Shown piece by piece: positions 13,029-13,455 of a DNA stretch of 13,455 nucleotides (the stretch's first letter is position 1; each line of letters begins with the position of its first letter). The translations under genes were made by a program, and so were the position numbers. This DNA is from Actinomycetes bacterium (lineage in GTDB: Bacteria > Actinomycetota > Actinomycetes > Actinomycetales > Cellulomonadaceae), in the NCBI GenBank assembly GCA_023418375.1, contig JAEZZV010000316.1:1-13455 (forward strand). The letters are read 5' to 3'. Under the pieces are notes generated by a model, which made no database searches, had not been told where the DNA came from, and saw only the letters and a program-made list of their open reading frames with translations.

Positions 13029-13455
13029 CCACGCACCCACAGCGCGACCGCCGCGGCCGTCCCGACGACCACGATGACGGCCCGCAGCACCGGTGCCGGG
13101 ATGCGTCGCCCGAGCCGGGCGCCGAGGACACCGCCGGCCGCTGCACCCACGGCGAGGATCGCCGAGATGGCCCAGTCGACCTCCCCGGAGACCGTGAACA
13201 CGACGGCCGACACCAGGTTCGCGACGCCGGCGAGCACGACCTTGGCGCCGTTCGCCCGGTGCAGGTCGGTGGACCACGCGATGCCGAGGAGCGCGAGGAG
13301 CACGACCCCCTGCGCGGCGCCGAAGTAGCCGCCGTAGACACCCGTGGCGAGCACGCCGAGCCCGAGCCCGACGCCGACCGGGCGGGTCACGGCGTCGGCC
13401 AGGCCGGGCGGCGGAGGCTCGGTGAGCGTCTCGCCGCGGGCCAGTGCCGCCACAC
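13025..13455 (-). CDS. TSUP/TauE-SafE family permease, C-terminal half (partial)
   Basis: The visible C-terminal part of about 143 residues matches the second half of sulfite exporter TauE/SafE-type permeases, which are normally about 250 aa. After a Pro-rich loop, four hydrophobic segments follow: GLGLGVLATGVYGGYFGAA with VVLLALLGIA, then VVLAGVANLVSAVVFTV, then WAISAILAVGAAAGGVLGARLG, then VLRAVIVVVGTAAAVALWV. The GVYGGYFGAAQG and HRANGAKVVLAG segments are typical of the second TSUP repeat. The family moves sulfur-containing anions or organosulfonates across the membrane; the specific substrate is unknown. A GTG at 13453 exists but the first repeat is missing, so the gene must continue past the window edge. 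The cut is due to the window, not a visible mutation. Confidence 0.85.
   Translation of the reverse strand, partial: VAALARGETLTEPPPPGLADAVTRPVGVGLGLGVLATGVYGGYFGAAQGVVLLALLGIAWSTDLHRANGAKVVLAGVANLVSAVVFTVSGEVDWAISAILAVGAAAGGVLGARLGRRIPAPVLRAVIVVVGTAAAVALWVRG

Overview
The window is about 13.5 kb of very GC-rich DNA with strong G/C bias at third codon positions, GTG starts beside ATG, and short gene gaps. The protein types (a Ski2-like helicase with an actinobacterial C-terminal region, a GluRS without zinc cysteines, an FAH-family hydrolase upstream of gltX) and the many apparently leaderless genes point to an actinobacterium, probably of the Micrococcales. The genus is not determinable from this sequence and the order is an inference.

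Layout from left to right: the 3' end of a gene encoding a Pro/Gly/Glu/Thr heptad-repeat tail; a divergent M16 zinc peptidase homologue (+); a YggS-type PLP homeostasis protein (-); a uridine kinase-like P-loop enzyme (+); a YbaK-type aminoacyl-tRNA deacylase (-); a Ski2-like helicase of about 852 aa (-); RNase HI (+); a SAM methyltransferase (+); a DUF418-type membrane protein (-); an FAH-family hydrolase/isomerase (+); an alpha/beta hydrolase (-); glutamyl-tRNA synthetase (+) with an overlapping HAD phosphatase (+); a 149-aa protein of unknown function (+); and the C-terminal half of a TSUP-type permease (-), cut by the window edge. No gene-free stretch exceeds 300 bases. I see no tRNA, rRNA, CRISPR, insertion sequence, prophage or recognisable defence system.

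The genes mostly look like housekeeping functions, each in its own transcription unit: strands alternate, neighbours converge with touching or overlapping stop codons, or diverge across gaps of 24 to 114 bases. The only evident translational coupling is gltX with the HAD gene. A loose theme is translation and nucleic-acid quality control (GluRS, YbaK, RNase HI, helicase).

The most striking pattern not explained by gene content is regulatory. Several genes carry a TANNNT hexamer (TAGCGT, TATCGT, TAGGGT, TACGCT, TAGCCT) exactly six bases before the start codon, as expected for leaderless transcripts, and others have it seven to ten bases away. The helicase is the contrast, with a Shine-Dalgarno-like GAGGA instead. 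I found no convincing undescribed multi-gene system. The best candidates for novelty are the M16 homologue with an extra C-terminal region, the perfect coding repeat at the left edge, and the orphan cysteine-containing protein near the right end.
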